Shown here piece after piece: positions 23,092 to 34,737 of a stretch of DNA of 64,000 nt. This stretch comes from Plasmodium malariae. Lineage: Eukaryota > Apicomplexa > Aconoidasida > Haemosporida > Plasmodiidae. Every line of letters begins with the position of its first letter. Position 1 is the first letter of the stretch. The notes beneath the pieces are model-generated. The model worked only from the letters and a program-made list of their open reading frames with translations, searched no databases and had not been told where the DNA came from. The translations under genes were made by a program, and so were the position numbers. Location of the stretch: the NCBI RefSeq assembly GCF_900090045.1, contig NC_041783.1, positions 186,001 through 250,000 of the forward strand. The letters are read 5' to 3'.

Positions 23092-26000
23092 ATGAATAGC
23101 AATTTTAACATAAATATTCAAGTTGATGACTCAGCTCTCAACAAATATGAAGCTGAAGTAAATGGCTATTTCGCAAAACTGTACACAGGAGAAATTACAG
23201 TGAATACAATGATAGATATTATGAAAAGTTTATCATTCTCTCCTAAAGGATCAAAAAATAATGATGTGTATAAATCGATGTTACTAATTTTATTCAATGA
23301 GTGTAAATTTTTTCCAAAATATCCGACAGAAGAATTAGATACAACAGCTCAGTTGTTTGGACAATTAATAAAGCACAATTTATTAATATCTTATGGCAAT
23401 GCATTAGTCATTGCTCTAAAATGTATATTAGAAGCATTAAAAAAAGAAAATGATTTGAAAATGTTTAACTTTGGAATAACCGCATTAGAACAGTTTGAAG
23501 ATTCTTTAATATGTTACCCTAGTTTTTTGTTTTCCTTAATATCCATAACCAATTTAAGGCAGTATAATCCACAATTTGTGATTCACTGTAACTACTTGTT
23601 GAATACACTCCCAGAACACTTTAGAAGTTTACCGTATATAGATGCATCTACAATATTAAAAATTAGGCATCTTTCCGAAGTTGGTTCAAACAATAATTTT
23701 CTGAACACAAACACATCACAGTTGTCTAACGATGATATCAAGAAATTGTCTTCACTTAATGTAAGTAGTTTAAAGAATATAAGCAATTTCATTGCAAACG
23801 TTTGCAGTAACAACAGTAACAATAACATTAACAATAACAGTAACAACAACAACATAAATAATAATAATACAATGGTTGATAATATGAATGGCAATAATAA
23901 CATTAGTAGGGGAAGCAGCTTCAGCAGCAATAACAACAACAGTAATAATAATAAAAGCTTCACCAATGTGTTAAGTAACTTGCTTAATAATAATAGTAGC
24001 AGTAACACTAACAGTAACATTGACAATAACAATCCCAGTAGTAACATAAGTAAGGACAATATGTTACTATACGTAAACGATATATTACCAAATTGCACAA
24101 GTATTGGGCAACCTACGCCCCCCAATATGAACAACATACATTCCGTAAGTATAAATGACTATGCAATAAAAAATAAAAATATGAATGATAATTTAAATAG
24201 CAATATAAACATGAACAGTAGTATTAACATGAACAGTAGTATTAACATGAACAGTAGTATTAACATGAACAATAGTAATAACATGAACAATAGTAATAAC
24301 ATGAACAATAGTAATAACATGAACAATAGTAATAACATGAACAATAGTAATAACATGAACAACAATGTAAACATGAATAACACTACAAATATGAGCAACT
24401 TCTCACCAATGCATGATGTAAATAACAAATCCCATATTATGAGGTTAAATAATGACAAGTCAAATAATTTTAGTGGTACTATGAACCAGTTGTATACGAA
24501 CAAATCTTACAGGCCTTTAAGTGAAGCTTATCAGACCAACAGAAATATAAATATAGTAGGAAACAATTTTAACCTTGGTAAGGATATACATCCTAGGGAT
24601 GTTTCAATCGTAAATGATAACATGGTAGAAACAAATATTACCAGTGCAATAGACAGTTCGAAAAATATGTGTATTAGTGAAAACATGAAATATTCACTTA
24701 ATAGTCGAAATGACATCACGAATTGTAGTAGTAATAATAATGATAATAATAATAATAATGATAATACTCTTAAGGGCAAAGAAGAACAGTTATATGGAAT
24801 TGCGGAAACATTTTATGACCAAGTCCAAATAAAATTGCCACCTAATTTAAATGTAAGTAACATATGTGGTTTTGGATTAGGTCAAATAGAATGTCTTATG
24901 GATAACAAAGATCTAACAAAAAATATTATTACCCCCTCATCATTAATAATAGGTGAAGTATTTAGTATTTTTAATACATTATGCCTATTGAATATTGATG
25001 AAAAGATAAGAATTTTAAAAGAAGTTATGCAACCAGAATATTACAATTGGCTAGCTTTTTACATTGTAAAATCGAGAGCTTCAAAAGAAGTAAACCTACA
25101 TAATGTTTTTTTAGAATTCATTGACAAGTTAAGCTACCCAATGCTTATAGATACAATTATTAATATGACCTATGATTGCATACTAATATTATTTAAACAT
25201 GTAAATGAATTGAAAGAAGTAAGTGCTTTTAGAACCGTTTTGAAGAATTTAGGTTCCTGGTTAGGTTTTATAACATTAAGTAGAAATAGACCACTAAAGT
25301 CAAAAATATTAGATTTAAAATTAGTTTTATTTGAAGCATATGATAAAGGGTGTTTAGTTTGTATATTACCAATGGTGTGCAAAATTATGGAATCTATAAA
25401 ATTATCAAAAATTTTTAAACCTCCAAATCCGTGGACAACAACTATCTTATGTCTTTTAACAGAAATACATGAACTACCAAATGTTAAGACGTTCATAATA
25501 TTTGAAGTAGAGGTTTTATTTAAAAATTTATCATTAGAAATAAATGAATATCAAAATAAAACTGTGTTACTAAGTAACAGAGATCTACCTCATAATAAAA
25601 AAAATGACTATCTTATGTCAAGAAACAGTAATAATTATAGCAGTTCACCAGTAAGTATAGACATGAAAAACATTCCTATAAAGGACAATTTACCAGTTGT
25701 TAATAATAATATTAGGAGCAGAATAGAATATAGTGTGAATGAAGATTCCAAAGTAGAGGAGTTAGAAAATGAATCAAAAAATGTATCACTAAATAATAGA
25801 ATAAACGCAGATAAAATGATGCATTATGTGACAAGAAATAATAATCAACAGAATTTAAATTCAAATTCAAATTTGAGAAATATAGTATCTCAGTGGAACC
25901 AAAATAATACCAACAAAATCGACCCTCTAATAAATGACACAGTGTTGGTTTCTTCCTTTTCTCCTCCTGATTTGAATTTAAATAGTTCGCATTTTTCCAA

Positions 26001-29000
26001 AAAAACACCAAATAATTTAACTAATAAAAACAGTAATATGATGAACGAGCAAAATGTTAATAACACTAATTATAACACTAACATGAACGTTCCAAGTATA
26101 TTCAATGACAGCTACCCAACAAATAACAGAATTCATAATAGTAAATTCTTACATAGTTTAAATAATGCAGTAATTATATCTCCCTCGATAGCTTTATTTC
26201 AAATTCAACCAAGTCTTAAGAGAGTAGTTCCCATTGCTATTGATAGAGCAATTAGGGAAATAATTTCTTCTATATTGGAAAGATCAGTAGCAATATCTTG
26301 TGTTACAACAAGAGAAATTATATGTAAAGATTTCTGTTTAGAAAAAGATGAAAATATTATTCGTAAAGCATCTCATATTATGATTGCTTCTTTAGCTGGT
26401 TCATTAGCTTTAGCTACTTGCAAAGAACCGTTACGTATTTCATTAACTCAACATTTAAGACAATTACTACAACCAACAAGTACTAAAGATTGTAACGACC
26501 AAGTTCTAATTGAGCAAGTAGTTCAAATTTTAAGTGCAGATAATTTAGAATTAGGTTGCAGTTTAATTGAACAAGCAGTTATAGAGAAAGCGATAAAAGA
26601 TATTAATGAAGCATTAGAACCATCATTTTTAGCTAGACAAGTAGCTAATGAAAATAGCGTAACAATTAATGATTCCATATATATCGTTAACACAAAAAAA
26701 ATGCAGTTAGAATTTTGTGAAATTTTAAATTTAAATGCACCAATAACAAATACTCATTTACAGATATATAAAGCTTTTTTAAACATAGCACCACTAAAAA
26801 AATTGCATGCTGCTGCTAAAGCGTTATCTCTAATTTACAGAAATGGTAATGAAACAAACGAAGAGAACCAACCGCAGGATGCTCAAGCAAATGTACCATG
26901 TTTCAATGAAAATACCCAAAAAAACAGTGAAGAAAAATTCGACAATTTAAAAAATATGAATCAGTTACGTTTTAATGAGCAGCAAAATAATGTAGCAAAA
27001 AATGAAAATATAAAATTAAGTAAAAAAATGAATGCAGATTATAATATGAATGCTAATATGAAAATACAGCAAAATGTGAATAATACAAAAACTAATATAG
27101 ATGAAAATAATAATCATTCAAATGTATCAGCTACTATACCATTAGGAGTTAATACCCAATTACAGAAGGTTTTGAAAAAGTTAGAGCTGGCAACGAGTCA
27201 ATTAAAAGAAGCTATTAAGGATATTCTTTTATTACCGCCAATATTATTTAATATAAATAAAGAAAAAACATATGATAATATAAATAAAATGAGTTTGCAT
27301 ACTTTATATAGTCTTTCTGTTGATGGAAATATATTCAACCTAATTAAATCTATACCAGAAATAGCTGCATTAACACATCACAAAAATGAAACTATTATTT
27401 CATATGCAAATAAAATATTTAAATTCCTTTTGGACATTACTGCAAATAGTAATTATAAAACACAGGCTAACTGTAGACCTAATGATCCCTCAGGCGTTTA
27501 TTTGGAAGTATTTTTATGTATACTAGAAAAGTTAAAAAAAAAATGCCCTTCATTAAAAGATCATTTGTCGAAATTTATAATGCCATATAGTGATTTTTCA
27601 CCAAATATGGATATTACAGAAAGTAGTAGCAATCCCTTTTTGAGTTCGACATATTCTAGTAAAGAAGTCAAATATGGTAAAGATATCGATTCAGTAACAA
27701 ATGCTGAATTAAATTATCCCTCACACGCGAACAGTAGTGTAAATCCTGATTATGTGCATAGTAACAATGAAATTAGAGCAAAAGATAATAATGAGGAAAT
27801 GTGTATTCACAACACAATTGTTACAGCAGGCTTAATTAGATATAATTTAGTTGATATTGTAAAATATAAACAATATTTAGAAAATCTACTAACCAACGAA
27901 TCACATAATGTTAATAATAGTGTAGAATTTGTTTTATTACTATTAAAATATATTTTAATTGATTTCAAGCTTTTTAGATATAACGATTTCGAAAATATAA
28001 TTACCATTTTAAATACTATTAAAGAGAAAAAATTGCTCGATAACAAAGCTATATATGTAAACAACTGGGAGCCTATGAATATGGATTCAGCTATTGACAA
28101 GTTAATTGAAGAATCGAAAAATATTCAGGAACAAAAAGACGCTGTAATCTTTTCCGATTTGATGAAATTTTGTGATGAAAATTTTAAGAGTGATGATAAT
28201 GATGACGATGAGGAAAATGAAGAGGATGAAATTAAAGAAGACATAAAATTGGAGCGAGAAAAAAACTTGGATATGAGGAGATACAAAGAAATGATAAATA
28301 AAAAAGAGAAAGATGATGAAGAGAAAAGAAACGAACAAGGATTACAAATAAACACAATTTCACAAAGTGAAGATAACATGAGTAACAAAGAGGAAGAAAG
28401 AGAAAAAGAAAATACGATCGAAATGAAAAATTCATCAATATATAATCCACAAATGAATGAAAAAAAAAAAAAAAAAAAAAAAAAATGAAGTATTAAATAA
28501 AAGCTTGGAAAATTTGGAAAATTTTAAAAGAGAACATAATGAATTAAGTATTGATAACTCAATTGACATAAACCAAGAACAAAATTATAATAAATTTATT
28601 AACGAAGTTAAGAATGATCATAATTTTGGACTATTACATACAGAACAGAATAATGCATATATGAGAGAAAATGTTCAAAGTAAATGTAAAAATGAAAAAA
28701 TAGAATTACTGTTAGATATAAGTACAATTACGAATGCTAATACTGTACATACGAATAAAAGGAATTTAAAAAAAGACAATATACAACGGGACAAAAAGAA
28801 AAATTATAAAAAATATATTAAAAGGTTAATGGATCCTAAAAATATAACTACATTAACTCAGATAATTGATTTTTGTTTAAATACAGATTGGAACATATTA
28901 CAAACAAAGAAAAATTATGATAACTGTTTTAAAGACAAAGGAGTAGGAGGTATAAGGGCAGTACCAAAACCACAGAAGGTATCAAAACAACATGAACAAA

Positions 29001-29537
29001 TTATTTTTTTAGTTTTTTTTCAGTGGGTAAAATTAAGCAATATAAGAAATGTAGATGTAGCCTTTCAGAATTATGTAAAGTTTTTTCAAAATATATTAAA
29101 TCAAGGATTGGTCAAAATAGATAACAATATTGACAATTTTTTTACCGTATGTATTTATAAAGCAGTAGAGGGAGCATGTAATGTTCTAAACCCATATGAG
29201 CAAGGGATTCACATGGAAAATATCCCCTGTGAATTAGACGAAATGAATTTATCAAATAACAGTAATACTAAAAATTCGAACAAAGGAAATAGTAGTGATA
29301 TTATTGATGATGATCATAATTCCTTATTAATACATAAACATAATGTGCTCAATGGCACTACAACGAATAATAATTCTCCTATTATGCAAATGGATGATAA
29401 TAGTAATCGTAATAAAGAGATTAATGTTGATAATGAACAAAATAAACATTGCAGTGAAGAGGGGCAACTTCAAAATTCCTCTAAAAAAAAAATGAAAAAA
29501 AAAAAAGATACTCAAGAAAAGACACAAGAAATTAATG

Positions 29538-29579
<42 letters not shown>

Positions 29580-32500
29580 AAATAAATGAACAAGAAGAAA
29601 AAAATTATACAAACAGCAAAAACACACAACATTCGGATGATAACTTTTCTGATGTAGCTTCCACAAACTTAACTTTTTATTCGAATATAACTAACTATGA
29701 TCAATCATTTTCAGAAGACGAAAAAGATCATAACTACTCAATGAATAATTACAATAATGCAAATCAAATGAAATGTAGAAAAAATGAAATGTTGGAAAAG
29801 TTATCCTCAGCTATAAATGGGGCAATGCGGATTGATTTTCCATCTGATTCAGAAAAAGTATTTTCAAAGAGTGAAACTCACTTAGAAACCGAAAGGAATG
29901 ATAATGATAGTAGTGAGGAACAAACAGTTATAGGTTTTAAAAAGCATAGCGAAAAACAGAAAGTGAAAGAGAAAAAAGGGGGGCATCCTCTGAAGAGCAA
30001 AGAGCGGATACACTCAACAGATGAAGAAGAAGAAGAAGATGAAGAAGAAAAAGGGAGAGAAGAAATTGAGGATGATATGGAAGATGTGATGGAATATGAA
30101 GAAGACGAAGAAGAGGACGAAATAGATGATGAAGAACATGAATTAGAAGTTGATGAAGAAATTGAAATAGAAGATGAGGATGAAGTTGAGGTTGAAGAAG
30201 AGGACGAAATAGAATATGAAGAAGAAGAAGGGGAATATGAAGAGAAGGACGAAATAGAAGATGAAGAAGATAAAATAATGGACGATGAAGACGAAACGGA
30301 GGATGCAATGGAAGATGAGGAGGATGATGCTGAGGAAGACGATGAAGAGGATGAGGAAGAAGAGGACGAGGAAGAAGAGGAAGAAGATTATGATGAGTTA
30401 GAAGAGGAAGAAGTAGAAGAGGAAGAAGAAGAAGAGGAAGAGGAAGAAGAAGAAGAAGAAGAAGAAGAAGTAGTAGGAGAGGAAGAAGAAGAGGAAGAGG
30501 AAGAAGAAGAAGAAGAAGTAGAAGAGGAAGAAGAAAAAGAAGAAGAAGAAATAGTCCAAATTGATGAAAAAAGCGACGATGACGACGAAATAGAAGACGA
30601 AGAAGACGAAAGGAAAGGTGTACAATATACTAGGGGAGGCAGAGAAAAAAAAAAAAATCACACAAATTTAGAAAAAAAATCCGCGTTAATCGACACCATG
30701 GACACATCAGCTGTTGACGCCCTAGCAAAAATGATTACATTTATGATGAAATTAGTAGATGCCCAACAAATATCACCATTTATATTGTTTCAAAAGGTAA
30801 TGAACGTGTTTTGTAGAATTGTAGTACACGAATCAAGAAAGAACATATGTAACTTTAACCAAAGGCCGTATTTCCGATTATTTTTATCCATATTAGTTGA
30901 AATAAATAAAAATGAGAAAAACTTTGAGCAATTATATAATAAATGTATCTTGGCATTAGGTTATTATTTATGCATTTTGAACCCATTACGTGTACCTGTG
31001 TTTGTTTTTGCATGGTTGGAATTAATTAGTCATAAATTATTTTTACCAAAAATATTGAAAACATCAAAGGGGTGGTGTATATACAATAAAATATTAATAT
31101 ATTTACTGGAATTTTTATTCATATTTTTGAAAAATGCATATATAACAGAATCGATTAAAATATTATATAAGGGGACCTTAAGAACGCTATTATTATTGCT
31201 GCATGATTTTCCGGAGTTTCTGTGTGTATATAATTTTTCTTTTTGTAATTCAATACCTTTAAATTGTGTGCAATTAAGAAATTTAATTTTGTCTGGTTTT
31301 CCAAGAAATCAGAAATTACCTCATCCATTTTACCCTAACCTAAAAGTAGATTTATTGCCAGAAATGAAAGTAGTACCAGTCATTTTAAATAATTTTACAT
31401 ATATCTTAATTGATTATAAAATAAAAAAGGACATAGATAATTATTTCATAACCAGAAATATGAAATGTTTAAAAAGAATACACAAAAAAATTATTATTAA
31501 AAACAGAATGAAAGCATTATATTTAAAAACCAAATACAATATAACTTTAATAAATGCATTAGTATTATACATAGGAATGTCCTTACCATCTCAAATATTA
31601 ACAATTGAAAAAGTGGTAGAATCTCATCCATCATTAGAAATAATACTCTATTTAACATATAAATTAGACATGGAAGGAAGATATTACCTCCTATCATCAA
31701 TAGCTAACCATTTGAGATACCCTAATGCACATACACACTATTTTTCTTGTCTTCTTTTATGGATTTTCAGTATCTCAAAAATGGAAATTGTTAATGAGCA
31801 AATTACAGGAATATTATTAGAACGACTCATAGTTCATAGGCCTCACCCATGGGGGTTATTAATTACATTTATTGAACTTATAAAAAATCCCATATTTAAA
31901 TTTTGGCAATGCTCTTTTGTCCATGTTGCACCGGAGATAGAAGATCTCTTTCAATCAATAGCGCATTCATGCCTGGTTAATCAGACAGAGCACATCAATG
32001 CTATAGGAGGTACTAACAATACCAGTGGAAATGTATTCGGGGGAAGCGCTAACACAGTTAGTGGCGGTAACAATAACAGCATTAGTAACAATAACAGCCT
32101 TAGGAACAATAACAGCATTAGTAACAATAACATTAGTAGTAACAATAACATTAGTAGTAACAATAACATTAGTAGTAACAATAACATTAGTAGTAACAAT
32201 AACATTAGTAGTAACAATAACATTAGTAGTAACAATAACGGTATTGGTAGCATTAACAGTGCAAATGTCGTATATGGAAATGTAGGTTTTACAAATGACA
32301 TAAACATGGAAATGTTTGCAAATAACTCTGTTAATAACGACAAGAGTAGTAGGAATGATTTAAAAAATATAACTAATATAAAAGAGTCACAGTTTAACAA
32401 TTACCCAAATGTAAATTATAACAGTTATAGTAATCATGTCCCAAACATCTACAACAGAAGTAGTAGCTACAATTATAACAACACAAATATGAACAACATT

Positions 32501-33199
32501 ATGCATTTAAAGAACTACAGTTCAAACGTCAATGACACAAACAACAATAGCACAAACAGTATCAATGCAAACGTGTTGAACTCAAATACTATAAGCTCAA
32601 ATGTTAGTTATAATGACTTAATTAAAAAAAACACAAGTAGCAATATCAATTTAAATAATTATTCTCAAAAAAGCAACACATCAACCAACACAACATATGA
32701 CCCATTAAATGGGCAACAGAATACTGCAAACAGTTATTCAAGTTATAATGACAATAATATTTCTTATATAAATAATTATAAAACAAATAACAATAACTTT
32801 TTTAATAATTTTATTATGCCCTCCTCACAAGCAATGCACAGTAACAGTAATCAAAATTATCAACATTTTAGTATGAATAATAATCATGCGAGCGATAGAA
32901 TAAATTTGGCACATGCCACTGCAGAAAACAAATTTAGCGATCTAAAGAGAGAATTTAAAAATAACAACAACTATATGACGAGCGATATTGGAAATAGTAA
33001 TATTGGCAACAGCATTATTGGAAATAACAATAATGGAAACATCAATATTGGTCACAATAAAAATATGAATATACGTATGAACACAGGTATTAATGCTGTT
33101 AGAAACACCTCTGACCAGGATATTAACAATTTAGTCAATCGGACGAATTACTATGATTTTAAAAATAATACCAATAATTCTAACATTGGAGGACACTAA
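23092..33199 (+). CDS. NOT1: NOT1, scaffold of the CCR4-NOT complex (one frame break)
   Basis: Two consecutive open frames, 23092-28488 and 28457-33199, form one protein of about 3370 residues once a single-base break in an A26 run (28460-28485) is allowed for. NOT1 is the cytoplasmic scaffold that holds the CAF1/CCR4 deadenylases and NOT module. Frame 1 carries the CNOT9-binding (DUF3819) region, seen as RVVPIAIDRAIREII, TTREIICKDF and SLAGSLALATCKEPLRISL at about residues 1040-1120. Frame 2 carries the C-terminal NOT1 domain, seen as LVLYIGMSLPSQ, LDMEGRYYLLSSIANHLRYP and NPIFKFWQ before about residue 2945. Both halves are needed for a normal NOT1. Insertions include long Asn tracts, a Lys tract from 40 A, a Glu/Asp block of about 190 residues, and an Asn/Ser C-terminal extension. 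No intron is needed. Confidence 0.9.
24208..24372 (+). repeat. 18-bp coding repeat in NOT1 (Asn-Met-Asn-x-Ser)
   Basis: About nine tandem 18-bp units encode NMNSSI and then NMNNSN. The first units share AGTAGT and later ones AATAGT, which suggests two successive rounds of expansion inside the coding frame. The repeat lies in a low-complexity linker. Confidence 0.9.
28460..28485 (+). other. Frame break in a 26-A run within NOT1
   Basis: The upstream frame reads Glu-Lys8 and meets TGA at 28486. The downstream frame opens across the same A run and continues with NEVLNKSLENLEN. The two frames differ by +1: 25 or 28 A would join them, but 26 A are present. The likely causes are a sequencing or assembly error in the homopolymer, or a real length variant tolerated by slippage. 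Confidence 0.9.
29538..29577 (+). repeat. 40-A run coding for poly-Lys in NOT1
   Basis: Forty uninterrupted A residues lie inside the second NOT1 frame. The frame stays open on both sides, from TQEINEK into EINEQEEKN. The run encodes 13 consecutive lysines, all AAA. Confidence 0.9.
30019..30600 (+). repeat. Glu/Asp-rich low-complexity block in NOT1
   Basis: GAA/GAG/GAT codons dominate for about 190 residues. It is imperfect trinucleotide expansion that keeps the frame. The minus strand shows Leu/Phe-rich shadow frames. It sits between the N-terminal and C-terminal folded halves of NOT1. Confidence 0.9.
32101..32235 (+). repeat. 15-bp coding repeat in NOT1 (Asn-Asn-Ile-Ser-Ser)
   Basis: Tandem copies of the 15-bp unit AACAATAACATTAGTAGT (shown with overlap) encode NNISS, six nearly perfect in a row and preceded by degenerate versions. 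They lie in the C-terminal extension after the conserved NOT1 domain. Confidence 0.88.
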
Positions 33200-34458
33200 A
33201 ATATGGACATTTGCTAATCCAGGCTATAAAAAGTTTAAAAAAGAAATATACAAGGAGAAACGAATAAGGAGCATATATGACATTTTTGAAATATGCTGAA
33301 TTATAAGTTGTTATTTTCTTCCGCCTGTATACCAGATTGATAGAATGAGAATTCATCAAACTGTTACAAAATCTCATAGTTCACGTAGTAGAACGTTTAA
33401 GGATCTCAACGGAAGAATCCGTATTTATTTGCTTGTAGATCTACCTGCCTACAATTTATACCACGCGTGTATATATACATATAACTCATCCGCTGAAAGA
33501 AACAAATAATAATTAAAACGAAGAGAGTAAGAAGCTTACAATTATACTAAGCGAATTATTAACATTTTTTTTTAGCTTTTTCCCGTTCACGTAATGTTCA
33601 TATTTATAAAGAAGTAATTTTGCTTTTTTTTTTTCTTTTTCTTTTTTTTTTTTTGTTTTAATAAGCCACTTTGGAAAAAAAAAATGTATAAAATAAAATA
33701 ATACTAATAAACAATAACACATAAAATTTTTTTGTCATTTTCTTTATATAATTTAATTTTTAATTTTTATAAAAAATGTGTTACTTTTAAAAATTTTAAA
33801 TTAAGCATAAAAAAAAAAAAAAAAAAAAAAATTACTGGTAATTTCGATCTTGCCTAGGGATTCATCACACGAATATTATATACTTTATTTCTCCAGTTCG
33901 TGGTATATTAAGATTTCTTTTCAGCAGATACGCATACGAAAGGTGAGTACTGCTTATAGCCTGCTAAAACGCGCGCTATGTATTTGTAAGTGCAAAGATA
34001 TATACATAAATAAATAAATATATATATATATATATATAAATTTTTTATGTGCATACAAACACTTCTCTTTGTTCCTTAATTAGGTGATAAGACACTATTT
34101 TCTCGACTAAAAAAAGCAATTATAATTTTGCAATACACTTCAATTTTCGCGAAGAAAATGAAATTCGGCAATCCCGTAAATTAAAAAAATTTTTTGAAAA
34201 AAAATTATGTCATCACAATATGGTTTCCTTTTTAATAATTGTGTAAAAAGCATATAAATATATACGCATGTGCCTTTCTGTTCCACTTTGTTTAATTCAT
34301 TTGCATAAGAAGTTATATGAAATATATACATATATATATACACGTATATTTGTACGAATGTATGTTATAACATCCATGATGTTATTTTATTTCATCTGCT
34401 TCCGTTTCTCTTAATTCCTCATCTTATTTTTTTAAATTCTATTTACGCCCCCCTCAGA
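33200..34458. other. Intergenic region, NOT1 3' / RIIa-like 5'
   Basis: About 1.26 kb. Poly-A (33809-33830) and poly-T tracts and a TA tract (about 34018-34038) are present. A sequence AAAG|GTGAGTAC (GT at 33943) looks like a strong donor, and CCCCCCTCAG ending at 34457 looks like an acceptor just before the RIIa-like start, so a leader intron of about 515 bp is possible. No other gene seen. Confidence 0.5.
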
Positions 34459-34644
34459 ATGGAAAAAGAAGAAAATTTTAAATTTAAAAAAGATGAAAAA
34501 ATAAACCTAAACTCGTATGTAATACCGCAACATTTCGAGGAAGTCCTATCTGAATTTATAGCGAAATTAATACAGAGTCATCCAGATAATGCTTGCCTTT
34601 TTGCCATTAATTATTTTAGTGAAAAATTGAAGGAATGTAATTGA
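34459..34644 (+). CDS. Small RIIa-like docking-domain protein (candidate)
   Basis: A 61-residue single-exon frame. After a charged N-terminus (Lys/Glu-rich, 1-20), the segment YVIPQHFEEVLSEFIAKLIQ then HPDNACLFAINYFSEKL resembles the RIIa/Dpy-30 class of helix-loop-helix dimerisation domains. The cues are a start on a proline, two amphipathic helices and a mid-loop P-D/E-N pattern. Such domains bind anchoring proteins in PKA complexes and in flagellar radial spokes. The codon use and mixed amino acids are unlike the random AT-rich frames around it. The stop lies 93 bp from the end of the convergent PheRS beta gene. The sequence just upstream ends in a polypyrimidine-CAG, so the start may follow a leader intron. 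The family call rests on pattern recognition only. Confidence 0.6.
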   Translation: MEKEENFKFKKDEKINLNSYVIPQHFEEVLSEFIAKLIQSHPDNACLFAINYFSEKLKECN

Positions 34645-34696
34645 TTGTACTATTTATCATTTATCATTTTTTTTTTTTTTTTTATGCATACTACTT

Positions 34697-34706
34697 CCCC
34701 CCCCCC
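34697..34706. repeat. C10 homopolymer between convergent gene ends
   Basis: Ten consecutive C residues lie in the 93-bp gap between the stop codons of the RIIa-like gene and the PheRS beta gene. Such a run is striking in this AT-rich background. Confidence 0.9.
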
Positions 34707-34737
34707 AACAAATAAAAAAAATATCCCCACCACTTTT

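Noticed and set aside
23592..24503. Long Leu-rich minus-strand frames opposite NOT1
   Set aside because: They are mirror translations of the Asn-codon repeats on the coding strand.
28381..28500. Intron spanning the NOT1 A26 run as the cause of the frame break
   Set aside because: A GTAACA donor and AAG acceptors exist, but the interval is purine-rich without the T-rich tract before the acceptor that other introns here show; a homopolymer length error or variant is simpler.
29937..30661. His/Leu/Phe-rich minus-strand frames opposite the acidic block
   Set aside because: Antisense of GAA/GAG repeats; no independent coding signal.
32025..32285. Frame with Thr-Ile-Thr-Leu-Val-Val repeats
   Set aside because: Alternate-frame reading of the NNISS repeat inside NOT1.
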